DNA from: Ischnura elegans | Lineage: Eukaryota > Arthropoda > Insecta > Odonata > Coenagrionidae | Direction: 5' to 3' | Assembly (NCBI RefSeq): GCF_921293095.1 | Contig: NC_060253.1 | Location: forward strand, 72,205,992 to 72,269,991 | Length of the DNA: 64,000 bases | Part shown: positions 1-9,663 of the stretch, piece by piece | Position numbering within the stretch: the first letter of the stretch is position 1 | How the letters are laid out: every line of letters begins with the position of its first letter | Notes under the pieces: model-generated | Seen by the model: only the letters and a program-made list of their open reading frames with translations | Databases searched by the model: none | What the model was told of the DNA's origin: nothing | Program-made: the position numbers and the translations under genes

Positions 1-858
1 TGTTCATTTTTACGGCTGAGCTCACTGTCATTAGGATTGCTCTCCGATCCATTAAAAACAGTGTTGCGTCATTTATGATCGGCACAGATTCATACACTGC
101 TCTCCAATCCATATCTCTTTATTCTCCTTGTCACCCCATTGTTCAGGACATACCAAGCACTCTATTATCCCTGAGTAAGAAAGGAACCACTGTAAGATTC
201 GCTTGGGTCCCTGGACATGTAGGAATGCCAAGAAATGAGAAGGCAGATTCTGCAGCCAAAGATGCACTCAGGTCTCCGGATACCGATTTTCAATTAATGC
301 CAGCGGAAGATTTAGGAAATGAGGTGAGGGATTATAATAAGACGAAATCGGAAGACCCAATGGCTTGAAATTCAAAACAACAAACTTCGGGAAATAAAGC
401 CCGTAATAAATGCGTGGCAGACCTCTGTGAGAAATGTCCGCCGGGAGGAAGTGGTTTTAGTGCGCTTAAGAATTGGCCACTGCTTATTAACCCATTCATA
501 TCTCTTCACCGAAGAGAGATTACAGCCCCAATGCTTAAATTGCGATTGTCCACTTACAGTGCGACATATCCTGACGGACTGTGCAAGATATCGGACTGCA
601 CGGGTGAATCACAACCTCGGAGATTACCTAGCTGAGGTACTAGGAGGCACTCCCGAAAACATTTCCCGACTGATAGCATTCCTACACTCAACTCGACTTT
701 TCAATAAAATATAAAAAATATAGATGATACCTCTTGTAAATAATTGACACGTTAATTTAAGAACGAGCCTATTCCCCTTTATCAATTCCAGTCAGTGAGT
801 GGTGCAAAATGGCCTTAGCCGCCGACGCACCCTATAAAAGAAACACTACTACTACTAC
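1..858 (+). mobile_element. 5'-truncated LINE copy (RNase H and CCHC end, 3' tail)
   Basis: This is the 3' end of a non-LTR retrotransposon that enters from outside the window. The reading frame from base 2 encodes an RNase H domain with TAEL near its start, GTDSYTALQSI, and the signature WVPGHVGMPRNEKAD. After a frameshift near 365-430 the frame at 427-714 holds RREEVVLVRLRIGH and a zinc-knuckle-like C-x2-C...H-x4-C (CLNCDCPLTVRHILTDC), ending in FNKI. The 3' UTR has the family signature GCAAAATGGCC...GACGCACCC and a (CTA)n-type tail ending at 858. It is related to, but clearly diverged from, the full-length element at 24605-30314. It interrupts a Maverick-type ATPase remnant that begins immediately to its right. 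It is non-functional because it is truncated and frameshifted. Confidence 0.88.
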
Positions 859-1158
859 ATGTCAACAACTCTTCCATCAGCTTCTTTCATTAAATCGTCC
901 AGTAAAATCATTCTGGTCCCCCCTCACAACAAGAAAGGTCTGAGAGAATTATCACCCCTTCATGTAACTTAACTTTATATTTTGTTTGATGGTCGACGGA
1001 ACAGACGCTACTTCCGAATAGCACCACAATATTTCTGATATATCCGTGTTTATCATTTGATCTAAGTGATTAATGAACTTCTCCACAAAATTTGTTTTGC
1101 CACAACTTGTCGGTCCAGCGACACATGATGTAAAGGGGTGCATCCAAGGGAGATTCAT
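859..1158 (-). pseudogene. Maverick/adintovirus-type packaging ATPase, N-terminal remnant
   Basis: This is an A32/FtsK-type genome-packaging ATPase fragment. From 1158 it reads MNLPWMHPFTSCVAGPTSCGKT, with Walker A GPTSCGKT and CYSE downstream. A stop closes that frame at 952. In another frame the sequence at about 920-860 encodes Walker B (MILLDDLMKEADGRVVDM), so the gene once continued. It is cut off at 859 by the (CTA)n tail of the LINE. The first 60 residues and Walker B align by eye with the intact ATPase at 30565-31197 (AGPSACGKT, IILDDLM), which is 210 aa. It lies directly downstream, on the same strand, of a PolB C-terminus and a small ORF, the usual virus-like gene order. It is a broken copy. 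Confidence 0.8.
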
Positions 1159-1204
1159 GATTTTGACTAATCTTTTTTACGCAAGTTAAATTTATTCAAA
1201 CATT

Positions 1205-1516
1205 TTAAATACAATTGAGATTAAATAGATCTTGCGAGTTCCAAAAATATGCATTTATTGCTGTGTTGCGGTGTCCTTCCTCGCTATCGTCATCTAATGT
1301 TATCAGGTCCACCTCTCGGCACGGGGAACTCACCAACTCTCTCGCTTCTTGCTTCCCTGTTTGGTACAAAAGAGTCGGTGGACGAGGGGAGTCTATAGGA
1401 TAATAAAAAAAACTAACGGGATATGGTGAATGAATGTTAATATATTTACATAAGTTTAGCAATAACATCATTAATACAATACATTGAATAATTACAACAA
1501 TAGACAAGAGCACCAA
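1205..1516 (-). CDS. Hypothetical membrane-anchored ORF between PolB and ATPase
   Basis: This is an uninterrupted 103-residue frame that I do not recognise. Residues 1-25 are strongly hydrophobic (LLSIVVIIQCIVLMMLLL), like an N-terminal signal anchor. The rest is polar, with KREARELVSS-like basic/acidic alternation and an acidic patch LDDDSEEG. The annotated start may be a non-ATG codon, so the true N-terminus is uncertain. It is on the same strand between the PolB remnant (ends 1536) and the ATPase remnant (starts 1158), with gaps of about 20 and 46 bp, which is compact virus-like spacing. I see no clear counterpart between PolB and ATPase in the other copy (24563-30564), although that interval is interrupted by the LINE. 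It may be a small virion membrane protein or chance coding. Confidence 0.4.
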   Translation of the reverse strand: MVLLSIVVIIQCIVLMMLLLNLCKYINIHSPYPVSFFYYPIDSPRPPTLLYQTGKQEARELVSSPCREVDLITLDDDSEEGHRNTAINAYFWNSQDLFNLNCI

Positions 1517-1535
1517 ATCACATAAAAAAGCATTT

Positions 1536-2344
1536 TCATCGTTTGTATCCTAATGGTAAAGTTTTGAAATTACCACACATCCTTCTCTTAGTATAAACCA
1601 CACGGCATATTTTATTTTCGTCGCGGGACACGACTCTAAATGGCTCTGTTCATGTAATTTTCCTTGAGGTTGGGATCCTTAGTTCCTTATACTTTCCAAA
1701 AACCATATCTTTCAGAGAATCAAAGCACACCATGCCATTATTTGAAACATTAATCGAAATGCCTTTAGCCTTGCACACTGTTTTAATGTTTCCAACATTA
1801 CCACCGCACGCAACTTTGCAGGCGTAATTTTTTTGGCCTCCACTAGAAAACTCGGTAATATATGACCCTTCCCCATAGCATTCTAGCTCATCAGTCATAT
1901 CTCCCAATGATATGCCCAGTTTTGGTGACCACTTGCCCACATTATCAATGAACAGTACGGCATCAGTGTCCCAATATAACGCCCTTTCTACCAATTTATC
2001 TTAATAAATAAAACGAGCCTTGCATGCGCGGTGGTATAGCAAGCGATGGGGACACTGATGCTTCCATTAGGTTTAAGGGAGTCTGCAGTGTCTGTACTAT
2101 TAATACAGAGCATAGTCTCGCCGATCGGCAAAATTCTATTCACGTCAACATTTGGGTCAGTTAACTTATCGTATAAAATATCTATGTCAGTCAAAAATTC
2201 TGTTATTGAAAAAACATCTCTCTGCGCATATTTTCCCCACAGAGAATTCAAATTTAGCTTGACAATACTTCGCAACCCTTCATTTTTAACAATTTCGCGT
2301 TCATTTAAGATGATTGCTTCTCTCTCATACACACTATTCTTAGT
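1536..2344 (-). pseudogene. Protein-primed-type DNA polymerase B, C-terminal remnant (copy 1)
   Basis: This is the C-terminal palm/thumb part of a Maverick/adintovirus-type family-B DNA polymerase. The first part (about 2344-1988) has polymerase motif B as KLNLNSLWGKYAQRD and the conserved CYTTAHARL. After a frameshift at about 1990 the second part carries motif C as YWDTDAV, where the usual S of DTDS is A while both catalytic Asp residues remain. The frame is stopped after SRKIT and continues in decayed form with VVYTKRR and LGYKR to 1536, the same ending as the copy at 19729-24562. Everything upstream of motif B is missing, and the junction near 2345 runs into C/T-rich unrelated sequence. 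It is broken and truncated. Confidence 0.85.
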
Positions 2345-3152
2345 CGGGGCAACTGGGTCCACTTTCCCCTCCCTCTTTCTTCTCTCCCCCACCCCCTCCC
2401 TCGGGTCATTGACCTTGCGACAGTTTGGGTCCCCTCCCCCTCCCCAGGTGAATGACCGATGGCATTGGGGCTTTAGAGGGCACTATTTCACTTGGACATC
2501 CTTTCACTTATTTTTGGCGGTCCTTACGTCATTTTCCATCCCCTACGTCACACTGATGGTGCTAATTAGGTAAATTGCCACATGCAGCGCTGTTCCTCCT
2601 GATGCCCCGCGACGTCACCGCCTTCCCATGTTGTCGCATGCAATATTAGAATTAATTAAGAGGCTGAAAAACTTTTGGCTTGTAGAGGTCTCGAACGTGG
2701 GCCTCGCGGATGGTAACCGGAAACACCATTTTATCATTTGGTACATGTAGATGGAGACACCGTGGTATGAGAAACCAGGTACTCCAGAATCATGGTTCCT
2801 CCGGTATTAATGTATTAGAGGTATTATATCAAAAGGTTATTTACTAAATTGGCATTTGATATTAATGAGGGGTTTCAAATTGGCATTTGAAAAACAATGA
2901 GGGGTTCTCAGGATGGAATGGTTTCGTATGTTAGATATGCTGATTATGATACAATGAAATGCATTAGATGTGTTTTTAAATATTTATTTTCACTGTAAAT
3001 TCTACAGGTTAAATAATTCAACGCTATAATAGAAATGTCAGACATTTTCAATTATTATACCTATTTCCTTATCAAAACAGTTGTCACAGTTCACACAAGT
3101 GCATGCGTAGGCAGTCGGTTGGGAGCGTGTATCAAAATCAGAATTCACGATT
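2345..3152. other. No gene recognised
   Basis: C/T-rich at 2345-2450, then AT-rich unique-looking DNA. A short direct repeat ATTGGCATTTGA.. with AATGAGGGGTT occurs at about 2847-2900. I see no coding support on either strand. Confidence 0.5.
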
Positions 3153-3533
3153 TCACAATTTATGAGTTTCGGGAAAATGTTTTACCACCTCTTTCATTGT
3201 ATCGTTGGTGCACTTGATACACGGGCTACAATAACACTTGTCACTCGGAACAGGTAGCTGAAAGGATAACAGTAGGCTTGACTGGCTTTCCCCGCCTTCC
3301 TCTAAAGCTGGAGCATGAATCTACACATTTTCATCCACGATGACTGTTTCAGCGAAGCTGTTGACATCTGTGGCCATCGATACATCCGTATTTATTTCAG
3401 TTCTGCAGGGAGACCAGAAGCCGTCTGGGAAATCCCGGTCGGCCGAAGTTGGCGTTGAGCAACGAAACTCCCTTGGCGAGTCGTCAAACTCCCAGTCTTC
3501 GGTATCCCAAGAGTACAAGTTAAAGGCCCGAAT
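3153..3533 (-). pseudogene. Spliced acidic Cys-motif protein, diverged copy (exon)
   Basis: This exon-like block opens after a strong 3' splice site (CCCTTTTTTCAG, boundary at 3533/3534) and encodes IRAFNLYSWDTEDWEF, then FPDGFWSP and VNSFAETVIV. An in-frame TAG at 3321-3323 interrupts it. The same frame then continues with a Cys cluster KCYCSPCIKC and ends at a TGA at 3153. The gene at 7794-8402 shares, in the same order, FP-(D/E)-x-FWSP, DVNS-x-AETVI, HAP and a C-terminal C-x-C-x2-C cluster. As in that copy, it lies divergently upstream of a PolB reading the other way (4221-5421). The function is unknown, and the broken frame suggests a dead copy of an early-type viral gene. Confidence 0.55.
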
Positions 3534-3546
3534 CTGAAAAAAGGGG

Positions 3547-4150
3547 TTATATTAAATTTCCATAAAACACTTCGTCATTGGAGGAAACCAATTTTATGAC
3601 ATTCTCACGTATTAGACCTACCTCACGCTCGATTTCCTCGGTGAATTCGTCATACTCCGAATAGTCGATATCCCAAGAGTACTGATTTACGGCCCGAATC
3701 TGAAAAAAAATAATTGTAGTACGAGTCAAATTTTCCCTCTGTCCAAACTTCCCCCAAAAGCTATTAAGCATCAGCTTCGGCAAGGATCTCTTGCCTGGGT
3801 TATGGCTGATGGAATGCCTGTCCAACTCCACTCCTTCTCGTTCCTTGAAAGACGCCAGGTAAGCATTTCTTTCCTCCTCCGTTGTGCACCATGCAGTCCA
3901 TCCGCTGGCTTCCTGCTTAATTTTAAGAAAGGCGTTTATGTAACTAGCAAAGAGACCGCCTTCACTACTCTCCCTGGAATAAGCAATTACATCGTAATGC
4001 CATGCTTCGTGCATTTTTTTGATTGAGTAACCGAGGGATACTGCCTTCTTTAATTCTCCCGTCACCCATGTTCCGCTGATGAGGCGTTCTTCCTCGCTGT
4101 GACGGCACTCGTCTTCATATTCGTCGAGGGCATGGGTGGGTGCTCCGAAA
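3547..4150 (-). pseudogene. DNA polymerase B fragment (copy 2, motif B region) with an inserted exon-like block
   Basis: This is a PolB piece from just before the GTWVTGELKKAVSLGY segment through EAWHYDV, GLFASYINAFLKIKQ and motif B KLMLNSFWGKFGQR. These align with GTWVTDEIKKAVSLGY and KLMLNSFWGKFGQR of the largest copy. After NLTRT the frame runs into IIFFQIRAVNQYSWDI, not PolB sequence but a near-duplicate of the intron end plus exon start at 3550-3480. It then returns to PolB-like ENVIKLVSSNDEVFYGN before stopping at 3547. The inserted block at 3622-3699 is bounded by a TTTTTTTTCAG acceptor and a GAG/GTAGGT donor. Motif C is absent. At about 4150-4220 it abuts an oppositely oriented PolB N-terminal piece. 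It is broken. Confidence 0.75.
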
Positions 4151-4220
4151 TGCTCCGGTGCTCCGTGCGTGGTGATATGGAAAATATATTTTTCACCATA
4201 CTTTCCTAGAACCTAAGTTG

Positions 4221-5421
4221 CTTGAAAAAATTTCGCTTGAACGGTCGAGAGATTTCTTGTGTTTTGCGCCCAACTCACGAAGGTATGGTTTCAAGCATCA
4301 TTATATGCGCTAATCAGTGAGCTGTCCGACGGAATCCCTCCAAACAGTATGGTGGGAATGTCTAAATACAGCTCTGAAAATCAAGGAATACCGATTAACA
4401 CTTCCTATCGACGAGTCGATCAGTTTAGTGCCGATGTGATTTGTGAAAGAATTGAAAAGTTATTCAGTCCAACGAGACTTCTGTTAAACGGGATTCTGCA
4501 TTAAATATTTACTTATGTGGGGATGCCTGTTAGAGGGAACCGCCTGAATAATCGTCTCAGTTCTTTCCAAGACTATTGTGAATCAAAGAGATCAATTGTT
4601 ATGCTTTCTAATAGGGATAACCTCTGCTTGGCTAGGGCTATATGTGTGGGGATCTCGTGTCATGAAGAAAACGCCAAAATTTACAAAGCATTGAAGAGAG
4701 GTGGTGCTTTGAAAAACCAGAGGGCTGAAGATTTGTGTGAAGTTTCAGGTTTAAATTTAAATAATTGCGGTGGACTGGAGCATCTCAAGTTTTCTAGGAC
4801 CACCTTCCGTCGTACAGCTTAATAGTTTTTGGGGACCGTGGGAAAAAAGAATTTCTTCTCGAAGGACCATTAACTCCGGCAGAACATGGGAGCGCAAGGA
4901 GGGCACATCGACTTAATTTATGGGGATAAACACTTCAATTATATTGTGTCCTCAAAAGTAGACTTCAGTTATGAATATTATTTCAGGCCTTGTCGGGTAG
5001 ATTTTTCTCAGCTCTACAAGCACAAATGTGCATCAGAATGTTCCAGATGTGTGAGATCGCCGCCATGCGATATATGTGAACAAATAACGACTTGTGAAGT
5101 GTGCAACAGAAATGGAGTAAGGTGTTTCATGCAACATTTAGAGAGGATGGGCAAGGAAAATCACCGAGCGACGGAGTAAAATAGTTAATGAACTGTCAGA
5201 GAGTTTACAGTACGGAACACGCAAAATCAAAGCATGTATTTGACGAAATCTATTGCAAGACGTGTAAGAGTAGACACGTGTCGGTTAAAAAATGCTATAT
5301 GATGCCTGTGATGAAACAAGACAAGCCTTTCACAAAGTTTCTCCTCATTTTTTATGGTGAAGTGTGTAGACAGGACACACCTCTACCGGAGAGAACAGGA
5401 CAATTTCTTCATACCCCCTAA
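4221..5421 (+). pseudogene. DNA polymerase B fragment (copy 2, N-terminal and Cys-rich region)
   Basis: This is the N-terminal half of a Maverick/adintovirus-type PolB, broken into four frames (about 4221-4504, 4517-4822, 4886-5179, 5188-5421). Recognisable blocks in order are KKFRLNGREIS; PINTSYRRVDQF; ESKRSIVMLSNRDNLCLARAI; HIDLIYGDKHFNYI; a run of Cys pairs (CSRCVRSPPCDICEQITTCEVC); and YCKTCKSRHVSVKKCYM. The exonuclease motif I position, FYDIEC in the largest copy, reads FYGEVC here, so the catalytic D-x-E pair is lost as well as the frame. It ends with the conserved FLHTP at 5421, where similarity stops. It is a degenerate, non-functional copy. Confidence 0.8.
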
Positions 5422-5704
5422 CCTCCTTGTCGTGTTGTGCACACGCGACATGAATTGACGGATCACTCCATGACGCTGCACATTTTAAGGATCTTGCCAG
5501 ATCTTGTTAGCTGACCAAATATTAAGAAAACCTCAATGAGGTTTTAAAACAAGTTTTATTGCACGCAGACAGTTCATACACCCCAATAGTGGATTAAGGT
5601 GGGGAGTGCAAATATTCTCGAAGCAGAGAGAGAGAGTTGACTGTCTTAACGTGGGGCTTCTTATGGGAGTGAGTTTCTTCTCAGGATGGCGATTATAACC
5701 TGCA
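5422..5704. other. No gene recognised
   Basis: Sequence between the end of the PolB fragment and a short tandem repeat. It includes a GA-rich run (about 5625-5638). No coding evidence. Confidence 0.5.
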
Positions 5705-5817
5705 CTAACTAACTATGAACTCCGATGATGACGAACTCCCCCACCAATAACTAACAATGAATCTATGATGACGAACTCCCCCAGCAATAACTAACAAATG
5801 AATCTCCGATGACGAAC
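5705..5817. repeat. Short tandem repeat (about 42-bp unit, 2 to 2.5 copies)
   Basis: Units of the form GATGACGAACTCCCCCA followed by (C/G)CAATAACTAACAA recur at about 5723-5763 and 5764-5806, with a partial unit GATGACGAAC at 5808-5817. The solo LTR at 5818 is inserted into the partial third unit, because its target duplication is the GAAC of that unit. Confidence 0.75.
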
Positions 5818-6525
5818 TGTAGCGTCCGCCCCGTGCTCTTTTGTGAGACGGGGATCGAACTCGGCTTCGCCGTGTGGGTCCTTGCCTTTGGGTGCCGTAA
5901 GCAATGAATTGATTCAAGCTGTAGTTTTTATAAATAGGAAAAGGCACTTTACCTTTGGGTCCCCCAAGAAGCGTACGGCTTAAGCAGGCGAAGGTCGCGG
6001 AGAGGCGGATAGAAGTCGGGCGCTCGGCAAGGCTGTGACTCTCGATGTGCTATTCTCGCTCTTTCCTAGGATGTTCGCGGGTGAGCAGGAAAGTACTGTT
6101 TGCCGACAGTGTAGCTTAACACGGCACGGAGAAGACGGGAGATCTCTGCTGGACCAACTGACGACCGCTCGTGGTACACACCCCGGTTGTCACTCCCCAA
6201 CACCAACTGACTTCCTTCAGATTTTGAGGGTTTTTATATTCAAAATCTTGGCCCCCTAGGTCATATCCCCCCCCAGTTGACCTATAGGACTATATGGGGC
6301 TCTAGGAAGTGGAGTGTTTGTTACGACAACTCCATGGCGTTGCATCTTCCCGTCCTCTCTAAGAGTATTTTTGTGTGTCGTATTTAGCTTTTCACTTTCT
6401 TGGCATCGAGTCGTCCTCTACTTCCGCCTCGCCTCGCGCGCATAGTCACCTGTTAGCGAGGGAATAAACACTTTCGTAACTGAATTTGCCGCAAATATCT
6501 TGCGCTCAAATTTCCGGTCATCACA
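5818..6525 (-). mobile_element. Solo LTR, Gypsy family B
   Basis: A 708-bp block starts TGTAGCG and ends CATCACA (TG...CA). It is flanked by a perfect 4-bp target duplication, GAAC at 5814-5817 and 6526-6529. A second member lies at 12315-13002; the two share TGT-G..TCCGCCCC, CAATGAATTGATTCAA and long blocks near the right end, including TATATGGGGCTCTAGGAAG. The first 130 bp also resemble the LTRs of the 8480-18862 element, so the families are related. The strand is inferred from that similarity. No internal region is present, so this is most simply LTR-LTR recombination. Confidence 0.88.
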
Positions 6526-7312
6526 GAACTACTCCCTTGTCCTTCTGTGCACTTCCCTTTTATTCTACATCGGCCTAAGCTGGAAGGTGAGGGTTTCCGT
6601 TAGGCGTCCTCCCCTCTTAAGATTAGAATCGAAAGTAGAAATATGAAATGGCACATGACTGAAGGTAACGGAATCCCACGGGACTGCGGGGGAAAAGAAT
6701 AATAGAAATGGCTTTTATTACGAATTGGAAAATGAAGTTAACGTGTGGAAACAGGTAATGCTCTCGCTCTGTCTCTTTCTTGTGAACGGTATTCATATAT
6801 ACCGTCTCTTGTGCTCACAGCAATGCTCCCCGTCCTACCAATTTTGTACTGTCTCCCACGAGGCGGTACACATTTAAAAACTCAGAAAACAATAAACCAA
6901 CCCAATAAAATGAAACAACAAAACAACGTGATGAAAATCTTGAACCGAAAAAAATGATCAACCTAGTTCACATAGCAGAATATGAACCCAAATAATCAAT
7001 AAAATTAAGCCATGAATTAAATTCAACGTGAAACGTGATTTCTCAACCAAGAATATAAAATTTTGTCTGCAAAACAGTACGTGATTAATTTCCTCAATAA
7101 AGAAATGAATTGTCAAATTAATCGAAAAATGTGAAAAATAATAAGACCAGAAATCTTATTTTTGACTCATCGAAATCATTGAAAAATTGAACAGATTTAA
7201 ATAAATCACTTCTTAGGAACGTATGTTATAAATAAAAATTTTATAATATTTTTCAGCTCAAAATTGTTCATGTTCCCTCTTGGAAAAGAACGAATTCAAT
7301 CATTCATGCACC
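6526..7312. other. No gene recognised; AT-rich
   Basis: Unrecognised sequence, increasingly A/T-rich from 6860 on. It carries no frame I can support and lies between two LTR sequences. Confidence 0.5.
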
Positions 7313-7740
7313 TGTCGCGACCCGGCCCCGGATAAGCCGGGACTCGAATCCGAACGAGGTTAACGTGGGCTCTTGCCCTTGGCGTCGGGTATCAATGATA
7401 GCACATGGATTGCATTTTAATAAAAAGAAAAAGGGACTCTACCTTTTTTCAGCGGCTGGCACGAAACCCTCGGAGAGGCTGGAGGCAGGAGATAGCGGCG
7501 TACTGGGTGGTGGCGACCGACGGACTGGCAAATACTGGCCTAGCGATGGATAGAGCGCGAGAAAATTCCCAAGTTCCCAGAGGGGGAAGGGAATATGAAT
7601 TTGGAATTTCGCAATTAGCGGAAGTTAAGGCTAATGTCGCCCACAAGAGAGGGCCCAAAAGCAAGGAACGCAAAGAGTGAAAGTAAAAGCCAAAAGTGCC
7701 CGGGAAGCGGGTATTTGACGAGCCAAGTAGGCGCGAGACA
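7313..7740 (-). mobile_element. Truncated LTR, Gypsy family A
   Basis: It starts TGTCGCGACCCGGCCCC and follows the 8480-9313 LTR for about 430 bp with scattered differences, ending abruptly after GGCGCGAGACA. The remaining 400 bp of the LTR are missing. It is joined to a 47-bp duplicate of sequence from the adjacent exon. It is more diverged from the two paired LTRs than they are from each other, so it is an older, separate insertion. Confidence 0.85.
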
Positions 7741-7741
7741 G

Positions 7742-7788
7742 CACTGACACATATCATTTATAACACAGTCCAACCACGAATCACTCCC
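7742..7788. repeat. 47-bp direct duplicate of exon sequence at 7846-7892
   Basis: CACTGACACATATCATTTAT and the bases after it up to CACTCCC are repeated identically at 7846-7892 inside the coding exon. The extra copy lies between the truncated LTR and the exon's stop codon/AATAAA. This looks like a rearrangement scar. Confidence 0.85.
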
Positions 7789-7793
7789 AATCT

Positions 7794-8402
7794 TTATTCA
7801 ATAGCTTTTAAAAGTTCTTCGCAAATTTCTACAATGCATTCCTCACACTGACACATATCATTTATAACACAGTCCAACCACGAATCACTCCCCAAACACT
7901 CCACAACACTATCCTCACTAATGACCGAGTAGTTTATGTTAAAAACTTGAGGGGATAATCCATTTCCGAAGTGAATCAGGGAGCTCTCATTATTTACTGA
8001 ATTAAAATACGATGGAGCATGGTCTGTTTTACTAGCAGAAATAATTACTGTTTCAGCCGAAGAGTTGACGTCATCATCAGAATTCGTTGATTCACTTTCA
8101 GCGCACACGGTTCTAATGTTTTCGAACACTATTTGCACTTCATCCGAATCCACTGTTTCATTTTTCACACGCGGTGACCAGAATGACTCTGGAAAGCTCT
8201 TGTCCATTCTCGGCGGCGTGAAGTTCGCTGGAATTGGTTTCCTCTTCGGTGTGGATGTAATTGGCTGCTGCTCGCTTTCACCATATTCGGAGCTGTTTTC
8301 CATTTCCATCAGAGCTCTCTCCCTGTGGGCTCTGTACTGCACAACCCATGGAGGCTGTTCCTCGAAATCGGAATCTGATTCCAAGTCCGACAGATGAGTT
8401 GT
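7794..8402 (-). CDS. Acidic Cys-motif protein, exon 2 (divergent early-type gene of the Maverick/adintovirus-like element)
   Basis: This is the main exon of a two-exon gene (exon 1 at 18895-18951). It opens after TTTCTTTCTTTCACAG (boundary 8402/8403) in phase 0 with exon 1 and runs uninterrupted for 202 codons. The N-terminal part is acidic (HLSDLESDSDFEEQPPW); next come TPKRKPIPANFTPPRMD, FPESFWSPRV and an acidic Ser/Asp stretch with VNSSAETVIIS. The C-terminus has a C-x-C-x2-C cluster (MCQCEEC...C) and ends in LLKAIE. The stop overlaps an AATAAA polyadenylation signal. I do not recognise a named family. The same order of motifs occurs in the diverged copy at 3153-3533, also divergent from a PolB. 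I infer a regulatory or oncoid-like early gene; an LxCxE motif is not present. Confidence 0.62.
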   Translation of the reverse strand, partial: TTHLSDLESDSDFEEQPPWVVQYRAHRERALMEMENSSEYGESEQQPITSTPKRKPIPANFTPPRMDKSFPESFWSPRVKNETVDSDEVQIVFENIRTVCAESESTNSDDDVNSSAETVIISASKTDHAPSYFNSVNNESSLIHFGNGLSPQVFNINYSVISEDSVVECLGSDSWLDCVINDMCQCEECIVEICEELLKAIE

Positions 8403-8479
8403 CTGTGAAAGAAAGAAAGAAAACACAAATAAAATTAACATGATAAACATGGTATGTTTAATTTATTCCTTGATTATTT

Positions 8480-9313
8480 TGTCGCGACCCGGCCCCGGAT
8501 AAGCCGGGACTCGAATCCGAACTATTTTAACGTGGGCTCTTGCCCTTGGCGTCGGGTATCAATGATAGCACATGGATTGCATTTTAATAAAAGAAAAAGG
8601 AACTCTACCTTTGGTTTCGGCACGGCACGAACCACCCTGGGAGGCTGGAGGCAGGAGAAGGCGGCGTACACGGCGGCGACGAGCGATGTACTGGCAAATA
8701 CTGGCCTAGCGATGGATAGGGCGCGAGGAATTTCCCAAGTTACCGGAGGGGGAAGGGATTATGAAGTCTAGATTTCGCAAGTAACGGAAGCTGATGGCGA
8801 AAATGGCCCACAAGAGAGGGCCTAAAAGCAAGGTATGAAGAGAGTGAAAACGAAAGCAAAAGAGCCCGGGAAGCGGGTATCGACGAGCCAAGCAGGCGCG
8901 AGACAAGAGTTAACAATAATCAAGGCGTGCACAATCACGCCTTTCGCGATCAAAACTTCACCCCGAGGTAGTCGAAGACTCGAAGTAGAAGACCCCAAGT
9001 ATATCCCGATTTACCTTTATATAGTGTCTCTCGAATGACGTAGAGACGTTCAAAAAGCCCAGGTGGGGGGTATTCCGCGAAAACATATCTTTTAAACTAA
9101 ACCCCCCCTTCGAAAAGTTAGAACCCGTGAGCGTTCCATTAATGGTGTTTATTCTTATTTGCCAGTCTTTCGGTCATTGCCTTTCCTTCTCCTCCTCCCG
9201 GATCTCCCATTTTATGAAAAACAGGGCTGTTTGTGCATCGTCCTCTGCCTCGCAAACAGCCCTGTCCTTCGCGAAATAATTTGCAAATGGCCCCCGAATT
9301 TCGGGCCATTACA
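8480..9313 (-). repeat. 3' LTR of the Gypsy element (left copy)
   Basis: 834 bp, TGTCGCG...CATTACA. On the minus strand it has a TATA box CTATATAAAG at 9015-9024 and an upstream 13-bp stem hairpin in U3 (ACAGGGCTGTTTG...CAAACAGCCCTGT, 9221-9265). Near the U5 end is a GATTCGAGTCC B-box-like sequence (8508-8518). Confidence 0.93.
9015..9024 (-). promoter_or_regulatory. LTR TATA box
   Basis: CTATATAAAG on the minus strand, about 290 bp into the LTR from its 5' (U3) end. It has an identical partner in the right LTR near 18564-18573. It is the likely Pol II core promoter of the element. Confidence 0.6.
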
Positions 9314-9327
9314 ATACTCCCTCCTTT
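9314..9327 (-). promoter_or_regulatory. Polypurine tract
   Basis: On the minus strand the bases directly before the 3' LTR read AAAGGAGGGAGTAT, a purine run in the position that primes plus-strand cDNA synthesis. Confidence 0.75.
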
Positions 9328-9663
9328 CGCGAAATCGAGCAGCCTCCGACGAGGCTACTCGCATTTTTATGTGCCCGTAAATGCCGTTTTAGTTCTTAGG
9401 TAGGTTTCCGCTTTCTTCACTTTATTAACACTCATTCCTCTTTTTAGACAGTACAAACACAGAGAAAGAAGGAAGAAAAATACACACAAAGAAAAAGGCG
9501 GGATCCAATCGGTTCCCGTAAAAAGGACAGCAAAAGAAGAAGTAATATTGCCAAGAAAAAAATTACACGTAGCTGTCCTTGAAGTTATGTATTTACACAG
9601 ATTAACAAAGTTATCTTATTCCATATATCTTTTTTCCACTCCTACACATTCAAACACATTGTC
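9328..9663. other. Non-coding 3' region of the Gypsy element
   Basis: Sequence between the PPT and the last small ORF. It includes an A/G-rich stretch (about 9450-9560). No frame supported. Confidence 0.5.

Noticed and set aside
5705-5817. CRISPR-like array
   Set aside because: Only about 2.5 units without distinct repeat/spacer structure, in eukaryotic DNA.
7794-8402. LxCxE (Rb-binding) motif in the acidic protein
   Set aside because: C-terminal Cys residues are followed by Glu, but none has Leu two residues before the Cys (for example QCEE, ICEE).
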